From: Thauera sp.
Lineage (GTDB): Bacteria; Pseudomonadota; Gammaproteobacteria; Burkholderiales; Rhodocyclaceae
DNA: 19,902 nucleotides
Assembly: GCA_023150215.1 (NCBI GenBank)
Contig: JAKLLJ010000020.1
Location: 1 to 19,902 of the forward strand
Direction: 5' to 3'
Shown here: positions 7,446 to 15,475 of the stretch, piece after piece
Numbering within the stretch: the first letter of the stretch is position 1
How the letters are laid out: the number at the start of each line of letters is the position of its first letter
The notes under the pieces: generated by a model
What the model was told of the DNA's origin: nothing
Database searches by the model: none
The model's input: only the letters and a program-made list of their open reading frames with translations
Program-made: the position numbers and the translations under genes

Positions 7446-9894
7446 GATCTTCGTCCATTCGCCGCGCTTCGAGGGCGTGCATCTGCGTGGCGGCAAAGTG
7501 GCGCGCGGGGGCCTGCGCTGGTCCGACCGCATGGAGGACTTCCGTACCGAGATCCTCGGCCTGGTGAAGGCGCAGATCGTCAAGAACGCCGTGATCGTGC
7601 CGGTGGGCTCGAAGGGCGGATTCGTGGTCAAGTGCCCGCCCGCCGAGGGCGGGCGCGAGGCGCTGCTCGCCGAAGGCATCGCCTGCTATCGCGACTTCCT
7701 GTGCGGCCTGCTCGATCTCACCGACAACCTGGTGCAGGGTGCGGTGGTGCCGCCGGCCGAGGTGATTCGCCACGACGAAGACGATCCTTACCTCGTGGTG
7801 GCGGCCGACAAGGGCACCGCGAGCTTTTCCGATTACGCCAACCAGGTCTCGGCCGAGTACGGCTTCTGGCTCGGTGATGCCTTCGCCTCCGGCGGCTCGG
7901 TGGGCTACGACCACAAGAAGATGGCCATCACCGCGCGCGGCGCGTGGGAGGCGGTCAAGCGCCACTTCCGCGAGATGGGCACGAACATCCAGCAGGAGCC
8001 CTTCACCGTGGTCGGCATCGGCGACATGTCGGGCGACGTGTTCGGCAACGGCATGCTGCTGAGCAAGCACACCCGCCTGGTCTGCGCGTTCGACCACCGC
8101 CACATCTTCCTCGACCCCGATCCCGATCCGGCGCGCTCGTGGGACGAGCGCGCGCGCATCTTCGCGCTGCCGCGCTCGAGCTGGGACGACTACGAGCGCG
8201 CGCTGATCTCGCCCGGCGGCGGGGTGTGGCCGCGCAGTGCCAAGTCGATCGCACTTTCGCCCGAAGTGCGCGCCGCGCTCGATATCCGCGCCGAGCACCT
8301 CACGCCCACCGCGCTCATCCACGCCATCCTGACCGCGCCGGTCGATCTGCTCTACAACGGCGGCATCGGCACCTACGTCAAGGCGGTGTCGGAAACCGAC
8401 GCCGCGGTCGGCGACCGTGCCAACGACGCGGTCCGGGTCAATGGCGGTGAGCTACGCTGCAAGGTGTTCGGCGAGGGCGGCAACCTGGGTGCGACCCAGC
8501 TCGGCCGCATCGAGTTCGCCCTCGCCGGCGGGCGGGTCGACACGGACGCAATCGACAACTCCGGCGGCGTGGATTGCTCGGACCACGAGGTCAACATCAA
8601 GATCCTGCTCGGCGGCGTGATCGCCGAAGGCGAGCTGACCCTCAAGCAACGCAATCAGCTCCTCGCCGACATGACCGACGAGGTCGCCGCGCTGGTGCTG
8701 CGCGACAACTACGCACAGACACAGATCCTGTCGGTGACGCGTGCACGCGGCGTGGCGCTGCTCGACGAGCAGGCCGAGTTCATGCGCCGGCTCGCCCACG
8801 CCGGCCGCCTGAACCGCAAGCTCGAATACCTGCCCGACGACGAGGCGCTCGCCGAGCGCAAGGCGGCCGGGATCGGCCTCACCAACCCCGAGCTCGCGGT
8901 GCTGCTCGCCTACAGCAAGATCGAGCTCTACGACAAGGTGCTCGCCTCCGACGTGCCCGAGGATCCCTACATCCGCACCGCGCTCGAGCGCTATTTCCCG
9001 CTGCCGCTGCGCGCGCGCTTCCCGGTGCAGATCCAGGCCCATCCGCTGCGCCGCGAGATCATCTCGACCCATGTAGTCAACAGCATGATCAACCGTGTCG
9101 GCCCGACCTTCGTCAGCCGCCTCGAGTCGGAACTCGGCGCCTCGGCCGCCGACGTGGTGCGCGCCTACATGGCGACGCGCGAGGTGTTCGGGCTGGTCGC
9201 GCTGTGGCGCGAGATCGAGGTGCTCGACAACCTGATCGACGACGCGGTGCAGACCGAGCTGATCCAGGAAACCGGCCGCCTGGTGCAGCGCGGCGCGTTG
9301 TGGTTCCTGCGCCACCGGCCGTGGCTGGCCGACCTGCAGGCGACGCTGGCGCACTTTTCGCCGGGCGTCGCTGCGCTCGCCGAGGGGCTGGCCGACTACG
9401 TGGCGCCGGCGTATCGCGCCGAGCTCGACGCCGCAGTGACGCGCCGGGTGGAGCAGGGCGTTCCGCTGGCGCTCGCGCAGCGCGTGGCGGCGCTGGAGGA
9501 GTTGTATTCGGCGCTCGATCTGGTCGAGGTGGCGGTGGAGCATGGTCGCGACGAGGCGGCGGTGGCGCGGGTGTACTTCGCGCTCGGCGGCGAGCTCGAC
9601 CTGCACTGGCTCGGCCGCCAGATCTCCGCCTTGCCGGCGGATACGCGCTGGCAGAGCCTGGCGCGGGGGGCGCTGCGCAGCGACCTGTCCGCGCTCGCGC
9701 GTGCGCTGGCGAGCGCGGCGCTGCGCAACGCGCCCGAGGGCGCGGACACCGAGGGCGTGCTGCGCGCCGGGCGTGAGCGTGCCGCGGTAGCGCTCGAGCG
9801 CTACCAGCAACTGCTCGCCGAGATCCGTGTCTCGCCGGCGATCGACATGGCGATGCTGTCGGTGCTGCTGCGCGAGCTGCGCGGCATGGCCTGA
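6697..9894 (+). CDS. NAD-glutamate dehydrogenase, C-terminal catalytic fragment
   Basis: This 1,065-residue frame carries the catalytic and C-terminal part. Landmarks in order are RGGLRWSDRMEDFRTEILGL, VPVGSKGGFVVK (substrate-binding/catalytic lysine region, Lys codon at 7612), VGIGDMSGDVFGNGML (nucleotide-binding region), LYNGGIGTYVK, and KVFGEGGNLGATQLGRIEF. A long helical C-terminus follows. The homologous frame really begins at about 6685; ATG 6697 is only the first in-frame ATG and is an internal methionine of the normal protein. No convincing ribosome-binding site precedes it (GAGCAG only). Independent translation is therefore doubtful. The following 349 bp hold only REP repeats and the pyrG promoter. 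Confidence 0.78.
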   Translation: MEALVDGAALGLNLYVPLEVRAGRLNLRLYHLGSPVPLSQSLPMLEKMGVKVMDERPSEIERQDGSTVWLHDFGLQFADAESLNIHEIRPLFQDAFLAAWRGAAETDDFNRLVLLAGLSWREVAVLRAYARYMRQAAFTFSLAYMEQTLAAYPHLARALLRLFRTRFDPALEGDRDALCAAQEAAIEAALNKVANLDEDRILRQFLALIQATLRTNWFQRGADGAPKAYLSFKFLPAKIPNLPQPLPMFEIFVHSPRFEGVHLRGGKVARGGLRWSDRMEDFRTEILGLVKAQIVKNAVIVPVGSKGGFVVKCPPAEGGREALLAEGIACYRDFLCGLLDLTDNLVQGAVVPPAEVIRHDEDDPYLVVAADKGTASFSDYANQVSAEYGFWLGDAFASGGSVGYDHKKMAITARGAWEAVKRHFREMGTNIQQEPFTVVGIGDMSGDVFGNGMLLSKHTRLVCAFDHRHIFLDPDPDPARSWDERARIFALPRSSWDDYERALISPGGGVWPRSAKSIALSPEVRAALDIRAEHLTPTALIHAILTAPVDLLYNGGIGTYVKAVSETDAAVGDRANDAVRVNGGELRCKVFGEGGNLGATQLGRIEFALAGGRVDTDAIDNSGGVDCSDHEVNIKILLGGVIAEGELTLKQRNQLLADMTDEVAALVLRDNYAQTQILSVTRARGVALLDEQAEFMRRLAHAGRLNRKLEYLPDDEALAERKAAGIGLTNPELAVLLAYSKIELYDKVLASDVPEDPYIRTALERYFPLPLRARFPVQIQAHPLRREIISTHVVNSMINRVGPTFVSRLESELGASAADVVRAYMATREVFGLVALWREIEVLDNLIDDAVQTELIQETGRLVQRGALWFLRHRPWLADLQATLAHFSPGVAALAEGLADYVAPAYRAELDAAVTRRVEQGVPLALAQRVAALEELYSALDLVEVAVEHGRDEAAVARVYFALGGELDLHWLGRQISALPADTRWQSLARGALRSDLSALARALASAALRNAPEGADTEGVLRAGRERAAVALERYQQLLAEIRVSPAIDMAMLSVLLRELRGMA

Positions 9895-9935
9895 GCCGCG
9901 GAGCGCGGGCGCGGGCCTTGCCCACCCCGACGCCC

Positions 9936-10025
9936 ATTCGCGCCTTCCGGCGCTCCTACACCGAGACCCCCGCAGCCTGCAGGCGCGGCCGGGTTCACAT
10001 GTAGGAGCGCCGGAAGGCGCGAATG
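9936..10025. repeat. Inverted REP pair (REPIN-like), both GCGCC-stem variants
   Basis: The reverse copy at 9936-9960 and the forward copy at 10000-10025 both have stem GCGCC, loop GGAA, stem GGCGC. About 39 bp separate them. The pair lies 41 bp after the glutamate dehydrogenase stop and may act as a 3' end or terminator for it. Together with the next pair, it fills most of the 349-bp gap 9895-10243, where I see no gene. Confidence 0.75.
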
Positions 10026-10072
10026 TGGCGTCGTCCGGCTCCGGTACCTGCGCCGGTTTCGGCACGGCTGCT

Positions 10073-10146
10073 TTCGCGGCTGCCGCCGCTCCTACAGGGG
10101 GCGGCAGGCGCGGCGGTTGCCGTAGGAGCGCCGGCAGGCGCGAATG
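10073..10146. repeat. Inverted REP pair (REPIN-like), mixed stem types
   Basis: A reverse copy at 10073-10097 has the GCGGC/GCCGC stem with a GGCA loop. A forward copy at 10122-10146 has the GCGCC/GGCGC stem with a GGCA loop. The pair ends about 43 bp before the proposed pyrG -35 box. Confidence 0.75.
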
Positions 10147-10188
10147 TGGCTCGAGCGCGCGTCGCCCCGTGCGCTTGGCCCCGGAGTG

Positions 10189-10218
10189 CTGACGCAGCTC
10201 GGGTGCATCGGTTATCAT
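10189..10218 (+). promoter_or_regulatory. Candidate sigma-70 promoter for pyrG
   Basis: CTGACG (10189-10194) and TATCAT (10213-10218) are separated by 18 nt, matching 4/6 and 5/6 consensus positions. The -10 box lies 25 nt before the pyrG ATG, giving a very short leader. It was read by eye; no attenuator or riboswitch fits in the leader. Confidence 0.5.
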
Positions 10219-10243
10219 CGCGCTTTCCCGCAGTACAGCTCCC

Positions 10244-11896
10244 ATGACCAAATACGTCTTCGTTACTGGCGGTGTCGTGTCCTCCCTGGGCAAGGGCATC
10301 GCCGCCGCCTCCCTGGGGGCGATCCTCGAGTCCCGCGGCATCAAGGTCACGCACCTCAAGCTGGACCCTTACATCAACGTCGATCCGGGCACCATGAGCC
10401 CGTTCCAGCACGGCGAGGTCTTCGTCACCGAAGATGGCGCCGAGACCGACCTCGACCTCGGCCATTACGAGCGCTTCACCAGCGCCAAGATGAGCAAGCG
10501 CAACAACTTCACCACCGGCCAGATCTACGAGTCGGTGCTCAAGAAGGAGCGTCGCGGCGAGTACCTGGGCAAGACCGTGCAGGTCATCCCGCACATCACC
10601 GACGAGATCAAGACTTACGTGCGCCGGGGTGCCGAGGGCGCCGACGTGGCGATCGTCGAAGTCGGTGGCACCGTGGGTGACATCGAATCGCTGCCCTTCC
10701 TCGAGGCCATCCGCCAGATGGGCTTCGAAGGCGGCCGTCACGGCACCTGCTTCATCCATCTCACGCTGCTGCCCTACATCCCGACTGCCGGCGAGCTCAA
10801 GACCAAGCCGACCCAGCACTCGGTCAAGGAATTGCGCGAGATCGGCATCCAGCCCGACATCCTGCTCTGCCGCGCCGACCGTCCGGTGCCGGAAGACGAG
10901 CGGCGCAAGATCGCGCTGTTCTGCAACGTGATGCCCGAGGCGGTCATCGAGTGCCTGGACGCCGACTCGATCTACAAGATCCCCGGCCAGTTGCACGACC
11001 AGATGCTCGACCAGATCGTCTGCCACAAGCTCGACATCCTCGCGCGCGCGGCCGACCTGTCGGTGTGGGACAGGCTGATCCATGCGCTCGAGAACCCGAA
11101 GCAGTCGGTCGATATCGGTTTCGTCGGCAAGTACGTCGATCTCACCGAGTCGTACAAGTCGCTGATCGAGTCGCTCAATCACGCCGGCATGCACACCGAG
11201 TCGAAGGTCAAGATCCACTACATCGACTCCGAGGACATCGAACGCGACGGTTGCGACGTGCTCAAGGCCATGGACGCCATCCTGGTGCCGGGCGGCTTCG
11301 GCAAGCGCGGCACCGAGGGTAAGATCGCCGCCATTCGCTACGCCCGCGAGAACAAGGTGCCCTACCTGGGTATCTGCCTCGGCATGCAGCTCGCGGTGGT
11401 CGAGTTCGCCCGCGACGTGGCCGGCATGGACGGCGCGCATTCCACCGAGTTCGAACGTGATACCCGCTATCCGGTGATCGGCCTGATCACCGAGTGGAAG
11501 GACCGCAGCGGCAAGATCGAGAAGCGCACCGAAGAATCCGACCTCGGCGGCACCATGCGCCTCGGCGGCCAGGTCTGCCAGTTGAAGGAAGGCACCCTGG
11601 CGCGCGCGATCTACGGGGTGCCCGAGGTCATGGAGCGCCACCGTCACCGCTACGAGGTCAACAACACCCTGCTCGCCCGGCTCGAGGACAAGGGCCTGGT
11701 AGTGGCGGGGCGTGCGCCGGTCACCGACCTGTGCGAGATGGTCGAGTTGCCCGCCGATGTCCACCCGTGGTTCGTCGGCTGCCAGTTCCATCCCGAATTC
11801 ACCTCCAACCCGCGCAAGGGTCATCCGCTGTTCACCGCCTACGTGAAGGCGGCGATCGCGCACAAGCAGGCTGCGGCCCCCAGGAGCGAAGCATGA
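10244..11896 (+). CDS. pyrG: CTP synthase
   Basis: A 550-residue cytoplasmic enzyme making CTP from UTP, ATP and glutamine. The N-terminal synthetase domain starts MTKYVFVTGGVVSSLGKGI (P-loop-like) and continues with KLDPYINVDPGTMSPFQHGEV and EVGGTVGDIES. The C-terminal class-I glutamine amidotransferase domain has the nucleophile in YLGICLGMQ (Cys378) and the His516/Glu518 pair in QFHPEF. Length and motifs are normal. No good Shine-Dalgarno precedes ATG 10244, but the conserved N-terminus leaves no alternative start. The stop overlaps the kdsA start as ATGA, so the two are translationally coupled. The pairing makes sense because CTP and the KdsA pathway product meet in CMP-KDO synthesis. Confidence 0.98.
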   Translation: MTKYVFVTGGVVSSLGKGIAAASLGAILESRGIKVTHLKLDPYINVDPGTMSPFQHGEVFVTEDGAETDLDLGHYERFTSAKMSKRNNFTTGQIYESVLKKERRGEYLGKTVQVIPHITDEIKTYVRRGAEGADVAIVEVGGTVGDIESLPFLEAIRQMGFEGGRHGTCFIHLTLLPYIPTAGELKTKPTQHSVKELREIGIQPDILLCRADRPVPEDERRKIALFCNVMPEAVIECLDADSIYKIPGQLHDQMLDQIVCHKLDILARAADLSVWDRLIHALENPKQSVDIGFVGKYVDLTESYKSLIESLNHAGMHTESKVKIHYIDSEDIERDGCDVLKAMDAILVPGGFGKRGTEGKIAAIRYARENKVPYLGICLGMQLAVVEFARDVAGMDGAHSTEFERDTRYPVIGLITEWKDRSGKIEKRTEESDLGGTMRLGGQVCQLKEGTLARAIYGVPEVMERHRHRYEVNNTLLARLEDKGLVVAGRAPVTDLCEMVELPADVHPWFVGCQFHPEFTSNPRKGHPLFTAYVKAAIAHKQAAAPRSEA

Positions 11897-12732
11897 ACCT
11901 CTGCGGTTTCGAAGTCGGTCTCGACAAGCCGGTCTTCCTGATCTCCGGCCCCTGCGTGGCCGAGTCCGAGCAGATGTGCCTTGACATCGCTGGACAGATG
12001 CAGGAGATCTGCGTCGAGCTGGGCATTCCCTACATCTTCAAGGCCTCCTACGACAAGGCCAACCGCAGCTCGGGCAGGAGCTTCCGCGGCCACGGCATGG
12101 ATGCCGGGCTCAAGATGCTGGAGGCGGTGAAGAAGCAGCTCGGCCTGCCGGTGCTCACCGATGTGCACACGATCGAGGAGATCCCGCTCGTGGCCTCGGT
12201 GGTGGACGTGCTGCAGACTCCGGCCTTCCTGTGCCGCCAGACCGACTTCATCTACGCGGTGGCGGCCAGCGGCAAGCCGGTCAACATCAAGAAGGGCCAG
12301 TTCCTCGCCCCCGGCGACATGAAGAACGTCGCCGACAAGGCGCGCGAGGCCAATGGCGGCGCCGACACCATCATGGTGTGCGAGCGTGGCGCCTCCTTCG
12401 GCTACAACAACCTCGTCTCCGACATGCGTTCGCTGGCGATCATGCGCGACACCGGCTGCCCGGTGGTGTTCGATGCCACTCACTCGGTGCAGTTGCCGGG
12501 CGGGCAGGGCACGGCTTCGGGCGGCCAGCGCGAGTTCGTGCCGGTGCTGGCGCGCGCCGCAGTGGCGGTGGGGGTGGCGGGCCTCTTCATGGAGACCCAC
12601 CCCGATCCCGCCAAGGCGCTGTCGGACGGCCCCAACGCTTGGCCGCTGCCGAAGATGAAGGCGCTGCTCACCACGCTCAAGGACATCGACGCGCTGGTCA
12701 AGCGCCAGGGCTTCCTCGAGATGACGCTCTGA
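11893..12732 (+). CDS. kdsA: 3-deoxy-8-phosphooctulonate (KDO-8-P) synthase
   Basis: A 279-residue cytoplasmic enzyme condensing phosphoenolpyruvate with arabinose-5-phosphate, the first committed step to KDO of lipopolysaccharide. Recognisable segments are FKASYDKANRSS, TDVHTIEEI, LQTPAFLCRQTDF, KPVNIKKGQF, FDATHSVQLPGG and METHPDPAKALSDGPN. The N-terminal motif is ISGPCVAES with Cys21, where the E. coli metal-independent enzyme has Asn. With the His of DATHS, the Glu of METHP and the Asp of SDGPN, this predicts the metal-dependent (Aquifex-type) class. AGGAG (11882-11886) lies 6 nt before ATG 11893, which overlaps the pyrG stop. Confidence 0.97.
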   Translation: MNLCGFEVGLDKPVFLISGPCVAESEQMCLDIAGQMQEICVELGIPYIFKASYDKANRSSGRSFRGHGMDAGLKMLEAVKKQLGLPVLTDVHTIEEIPLVASVVDVLQTPAFLCRQTDFIYAVAASGKPVNIKKGQFLAPGDMKNVADKAREANGGADTIMVCERGASFGYNNLVSDMRSLAIMRDTGCPVVFDATHSVQLPGGQGTASGGQREFVPVLARAAVAVGVAGLFMETHPDPAKALSDGPNAWPLPKMKALLTTLKDIDALVKRQGFLEMTL

Positions 12733-12887
12733 ATACCGCTTTTTCGGAGACGCGACATCCTGCGGGCTGATAAGCGCTATCGCGCATGCTCACTCACGCG
12801 GCGTTCATGCCGCGCGAACATACTGCCCGACGGGTCGCGCCCCCGCGTGAACGCCCCGAATCATCCGTAACTGCAACAGGACAAGAC

Positions 12888-14171
12888 ATGAGTGCAATCG
12901 TTGATGTGATCGCCCGCGAGATTCTCGACTCCCGCGGCAACCCCACCGTCGAAGCCGACGTGCTGCTCGAATCCGGCGTGATGGGCCGCGCCGCCGTGCC
13001 CTCGGGCGCGTCGACCGGTTCGCGCGAGGCGATCGAGCTGCGTGACGGCGACAAGTCGCGCTTCCTCGGCAAGGGCGTGCTGCGCGCGGTCGAGAACGTG
13101 AACACCGAGATCGCCGAGGCCATCATCGGGCTGGACGCCGAGGAGCAGGCCTTCATCGACCGTACCCTGATCGAGCTCGACGGCACTGAGAACAAGTCGC
13201 GCCTGGGCGCCAACGCCATGCTGGCGGTGTCCATGGCGGTGGCCAAGGCCGCCGCCGAAGAGGCCGGCCTGCCGCTGTACCGCTACTTCGGCGGCTCCAG
13301 CCCGATGGTGATGCCGGTGCCGATGATGAACGTCATCAACGGCGGCGAGCACGCCAACAACAGCCTCGACATCCAGGAATGCATGATCATGCCGGTGAGC
13401 ATGGGCAGCTTCCGCGAGGCCCTGCGCTGCGGCGCCGAGATCTTCCACCATCTCAAGAAGATCGTCGACGCCAAGGGCTACCCGACCACCGTCGGCGACG
13501 AGGGCGGCTTCGCCCCCAACGTGTCCGGCACCGAGGAAGCGCTCAACCTGATCCAGGAGGCCATCGTCGCCGCCGGCTACGTGCCTGGCCAGGACGTGCT
13601 GCTGGCGCTTGACTGCGCCGCCTCCGAGTTCTACAAGGACGGCAAGTACGAGCTGAAGGGCGAAGGCCTGTCGCTGACCGCCGAAGGCTTCACCGACTAC
13701 CTCGAGACCCTGTGCGACAAGTTCCCGATCGTCTCGATCGAGGACGCGATGGCCGAGGGCGACTGGGACGGCTGGAAGATCCTCACCGAGCGCCTGGGCA
13801 AGAAGGTGCAGCTGGTGGGCGACGACCTCTTCGTCACCAACACCAAGATCCTCGCGCAGGGCATCGAGCAGGGCGTGGCCAACTCGATCCTCATCAAGAT
13901 CAACCAGATCGGCACGCTGACCGAGACCTTCGCCGCCGTCGAGATGGCCAAGCTCGCCGGCTATACCGCGGTGATCTCGCACCGTTCGGGCGAGACCGAC
14001 GACTCGACCATCGCCGACATCGCGGTCGGCCTGCGTGCGATGCAGATCAAGACCGGCTCGCTGAGCCGCTCGGACCGCATCTCAAAGTACAACCAGCTGC
14101 TGCGCATCGAGGAAGACCTCGGCGACACCGCCGCCTATCCGGGCAAGCGCGCGTTCTACAACCTGCGCTGA
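12888..14171 (+). CDS. eno: Enolase
   Basis: A 427-residue glycolytic enzyme interconverting 2-phosphoglycerate and phosphoenolpyruvate; in many proteobacteria it is also an RNA-degradosome component. Motifs: REILDSRGNPTVE at the N-terminus, PSGASTGSREA (mobile loop), QECMIMP, GDEGGFAPN (catalytic Glu205), SIEDAM, LIKINQIGTLTET (catalytic base Lys337), and SHRSGETDD. I chose ATG 12888 because AGGA (12878-12881) is 6 nt upstream and MSAIVDVIARE is the usual start; the frame extends upstream to 12786 without homology. The 155-bp gap after kdsA could hold its own promoter. ftsB follows 128 bp downstream. Confidence 0.98.
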   Translation: MSAIVDVIAREILDSRGNPTVEADVLLESGVMGRAAVPSGASTGSREAIELRDGDKSRFLGKGVLRAVENVNTEIAEAIIGLDAEEQAFIDRTLIELDGTENKSRLGANAMLAVSMAVAKAAAEEAGLPLYRYFGGSSPMVMPVPMMNVINGGEHANNSLDIQECMIMPVSMGSFREALRCGAEIFHHLKKIVDAKGYPTTVGDEGGFAPNVSGTEEALNLIQEAIVAAGYVPGQDVLLALDCAASEFYKDGKYELKGEGLSLTAEGFTDYLETLCDKFPIVSIEDAMAEGDWDGWKILTERLGKKVQLVGDDLFVTNTKILAQGIEQGVANSILIKINQIGTLTETFAAVEMAKLAGYTAVISHRSGETDDSTIADIAVGLRAMQIKTGSLSRSDRISKYNQLLRIEEDLGDTAAYPGKRAFYNLR

Positions 14172-14200
14172 TTGCCCTTCAGCGCTGATTCGCGGCAACT

Positions 14201-14231
14201 CGAAGGCCGGCGGGCGACCCGTCGGCCTTCG
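14201..14231 (+). terminator. Stem-loop after eno, probable terminator or attenuator
   Basis: CGAAGGCCG pairs perfectly with CGGCCTTCG, and the inner GCGGG/CCCGT extends the stem to about 14 bp (one G-T pair) with a CGA loop. It starts 30 bp after the eno stop. The following bases (TCGTGAATG) are not T-rich, so read-through into ftsB is likely at some level. Confidence 0.55.
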
Positions 14232-14299
14232 TCGTGAATGCGCTGGCGCGCTTCCCTCTCCTCATCCCCGACCCCGTCCTTGTTTCCAGAGCCATCCCC

Positions 14300-14572
14300 A
14301 TGCGCTGGCCGATCCTGATCCTGATCGCACTCGTCGTGCTGCTGCAGTACCCGCTCTGGCTGGGGAAAGGCGGCTGGCTGCGCGTGTGGGAGGTCGACCG
14401 TCAGCTGCAAGCGCAGCGCGAGGAGAACCTGCGCCTCGAGCAGCGCAATGCCAGCCTCGCGGCCGAGGTCAATGACCTCAAGTCGGGCAACGAGGCGGTC
14501 GAGGAGCGCGCACGCTTCGAACTCGGCCTCACCAAGACCGGCGAGATCTACGTGCAGATTCCGCAACGCTGA
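14300..14572 (+). CDS. ftsB: Cell division protein FtsB
   Basis: A 90-residue bitopic inner-membrane protein of the FtsQLB divisome subcomplex, which activates septal peptidoglycan synthesis. A short cytoplasmic MRW is followed by a TM helix (about 4-22), a periplasmic coiled coil (about 32-65; RQLQAQREENLRLEQRNASLAAEVNDLKSG, heptad-like), and the family motif EERARFELGLTKTGEIYVQI. Length and the eno-ftsB order are typical of beta- and gammaproteobacteria. I chose ATG 14300; an upstream in-frame ATG at 14234 would add 22 residues and abut the stem-loop. The Shine-Dalgarno is weak. It converges on the NlpC/P60 gene, with a long perfect palindrome between them. Confidence 0.93.
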   Translation: MRWPILILIALVVLLQYPLWLGKGGWLRVWEVDRQLQAQREENLRLEQRNASLAAEVNDLKSGNEAVEERARFELGLTKTGEIYVQIPQR

Positions 14573-14628
14573 GCGGAGAGGTGGGCGGCGAGTGCCGGTG
14601 CGCTTGGGGCGGTGTGGGGAGATCGTTC

Positions 14629-14702
14629 AAAAGGTTCGCGGCTTCCGCCGCTCCTACAGTCGCGGTGTCTTCTGTAGGAGCGGCGGAAGCCGCGAACCTT
14701 TT
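14629..14702. repeat. Perfect 31-bp inverted REP pair (REPIN), candidate bidirectional terminator
   Basis: Arms 14629-14659 and 14672-14702 are exact reverse complements with a 12-nt spacer, each containing the GCGGC-GGAA-GCCGC core. The element sits between the convergent ftsB and NlpC/P60 stop codons. Read from either side, the outer arm ends in A/T-rich bases (CAAAAGG, CCTTTTC), so a short T tract follows the stem. It could end transcription from both directions. Confidence 0.85.
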
Positions 14703-14717
14703 CACCGTTCCGAGGGT

Positions 14718-15317
14718 TCAGTTGCTTGCCAGCAAGGTGCGCGCACCGTCGATGCGCTGCGCGAAATAGCGGTTGTCCAGGCGTTCGACCCGCACGCGGC
14801 CGCGGCTGTTGGGCGCGTGTACGAAACGCCCGTCGCCGATGTAGATCCCCATGTGGGAATGGCGCCGCTTCAGCGTGTTGAAGAACACGAGGTCGCCGGG
14901 TTTGAGGTCGTCGACCACGATCGGTCGTGTGCGGTCAGCGATCTGCGCGGCGTTGTGCGGCAGGCGACGGCCGCTGATGTTTTCGACGATGTAGGCCACC
15001 ATGCCGCTGCAGTCGAGTCCGGCATCCGGGTTGCGTCCGCCGAAGCGGTAGCCGGTGTCGAGCAGGCCGAGTGCGAACAGCACCATTTCCTGCGTCTGGT
15101 GCTCGCCGTCGAGTGCGAAATAGTCGCCTGCTTGCGGTGTCGGATGAGCGCCTGCAGGGGGCGTGCTCGTGACCGGCGCCGTGCTGCAAGCGCCGAGCAG
15201 CAGCGCGGTCGCTGCCGCACAGACGAGCAGCAAGCCGGGGACCAAGCGCGGGCGCAAAGATGCGCACGCGCGCGCCGGCTCGGTGATGCAGGAATACGGC
15301 GAAGCTTGAGTCGTCAT
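14718..15317 (-). CDS. NlpC/P60-family peptidoglycan hydrolase, predicted lipoprotein
   Basis: A 199-residue protein. A hydrophobic segment (about 27-43) ends in a lipobox-like LLGAC at Cys44, suggesting an outer-membrane lipoprotein, with an unusually long 25-residue leader before it. The C-terminal NlpC/P60 domain (about 75-199) shows YRFGGRNPDAGLDCSGMV (catalytic Cys103), LPHNAAQIAD, LKPGDLVFFNT, SHMGIYIGDGRFVHAP (His155 and likely third residue His167). The family cleaves D-Glu-mesoDAP type bonds in stem peptides; Spr/NlpC-type wall remodelling is the likely role. No clear ribosome-binding site precedes ATG 15317 on the minus strand, so the start may lie further in. Confidence 0.9.
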   Translation of the reverse strand: MTTQASPYSCITEPARACASLRPRLVPGLLLVCAAATALLLGACSTAPVTSTPPAGAHPTPQAGDYFALDGEHQTQEMVLFALGLLDTGYRFGGRNPDAGLDCSGMVAYIVENISGRRLPHNAAQIADRTRPIVVDDLKPGDLVFFNTLKRRHSHMGIYIGDGRFVHAPNSRGRVRVERLDNRYFAQRIDGARTLLASN

Positions 15318-15388
15318 GGCGCGAGCGGGTCCACGTCGCGATCGATCGGAGTACCGCGGTCGCGCGGAGTATCTCAGGCCTGCGCCAG

Positions 15389-15426
15389 CCGTGCAAGGCT
15401 TCCAGTCGAATCAGTGGCTTGCACGG
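15389..15426. other. 9-bp inverted repeat between two minus-strand genes
   Basis: CCGTGCAAG (15389-15397) and CTTGCACGG (15418-15426) are exact inverted copies with a 20-nt spacer. A GTTTTGG run follows only on the plus strand, whereas the neighbouring genes are on the minus strand, so a terminator role is uncertain. The rest of 15318-15475 shows nothing recognisable. Confidence 0.35.
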
Positions 15427-15475
15427 GTTTTGGAGAAACAGGATGAGGACGCGGGCGAGTGCGCGCCGGCGCTGC

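Larger units (their letters stand above)
5115..9894 (+). pseudogene. NAD-specific glutamate dehydrogenase (180-kDa class), frame-disrupted
   Basis: Two adjoining open frames together match the large bacterial NAD-dependent glutamate dehydrogenase, which deaminates L-glutamate to 2-oxoglutarate and ammonium in catabolism. The upstream frame reads normally to MRRYGKGF (6684). Homologous sequence resumes at DIEQMEALVDG (6685) in another frame. Family members have roughly 15 more residues between these points (an F-P-x-x-Y-x-x-x-F-like stretch leading to A-x-x-DI), so the simplest reading is a deletion of about 47-50 bp, of length 2 mod 3. This was judged from memory of the family, not by alignment. 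Restored length would be about 1,600 residues, normal for the family. Whether this is a true mutation or an assembly error cannot be decided here. The ATG at 5115 has GGGAG 7 nt upstream. Confidence 0.82.

Noticed and set aside
9936..10146. Repeat cluster considered as a CRISPR array
   Set aside because: Repeats alternate in orientation, are palindromic, lack regular unique spacers, and have no cas genes nearby.
8452..10359. 635-codon minus-strand open frame across the glutamate dehydrogenase 3' end and the REP-rich gap
   Set aside because: It runs through repeats and antisense to clear homology; no motif and no plausible start.
9995..11863. 622-codon minus-strand open frame opposite pyrG
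   Set aside because: Shadow of the strongly conserved pyrG gene; composition typical of an antisense frame.
12797..12814. CGCGGC/GCCGCG hairpin upstream of eno
   Set aside because: A 6-bp stem is expected by chance in DNA this G+C-rich and nothing else supports a regulatory role.
12786..12887. 34-residue N-terminal extension of enolase
   Set aside because: Not part of the enolase family; MSAIVDVIARE at 12888 with AGGA upstream is the normal start.
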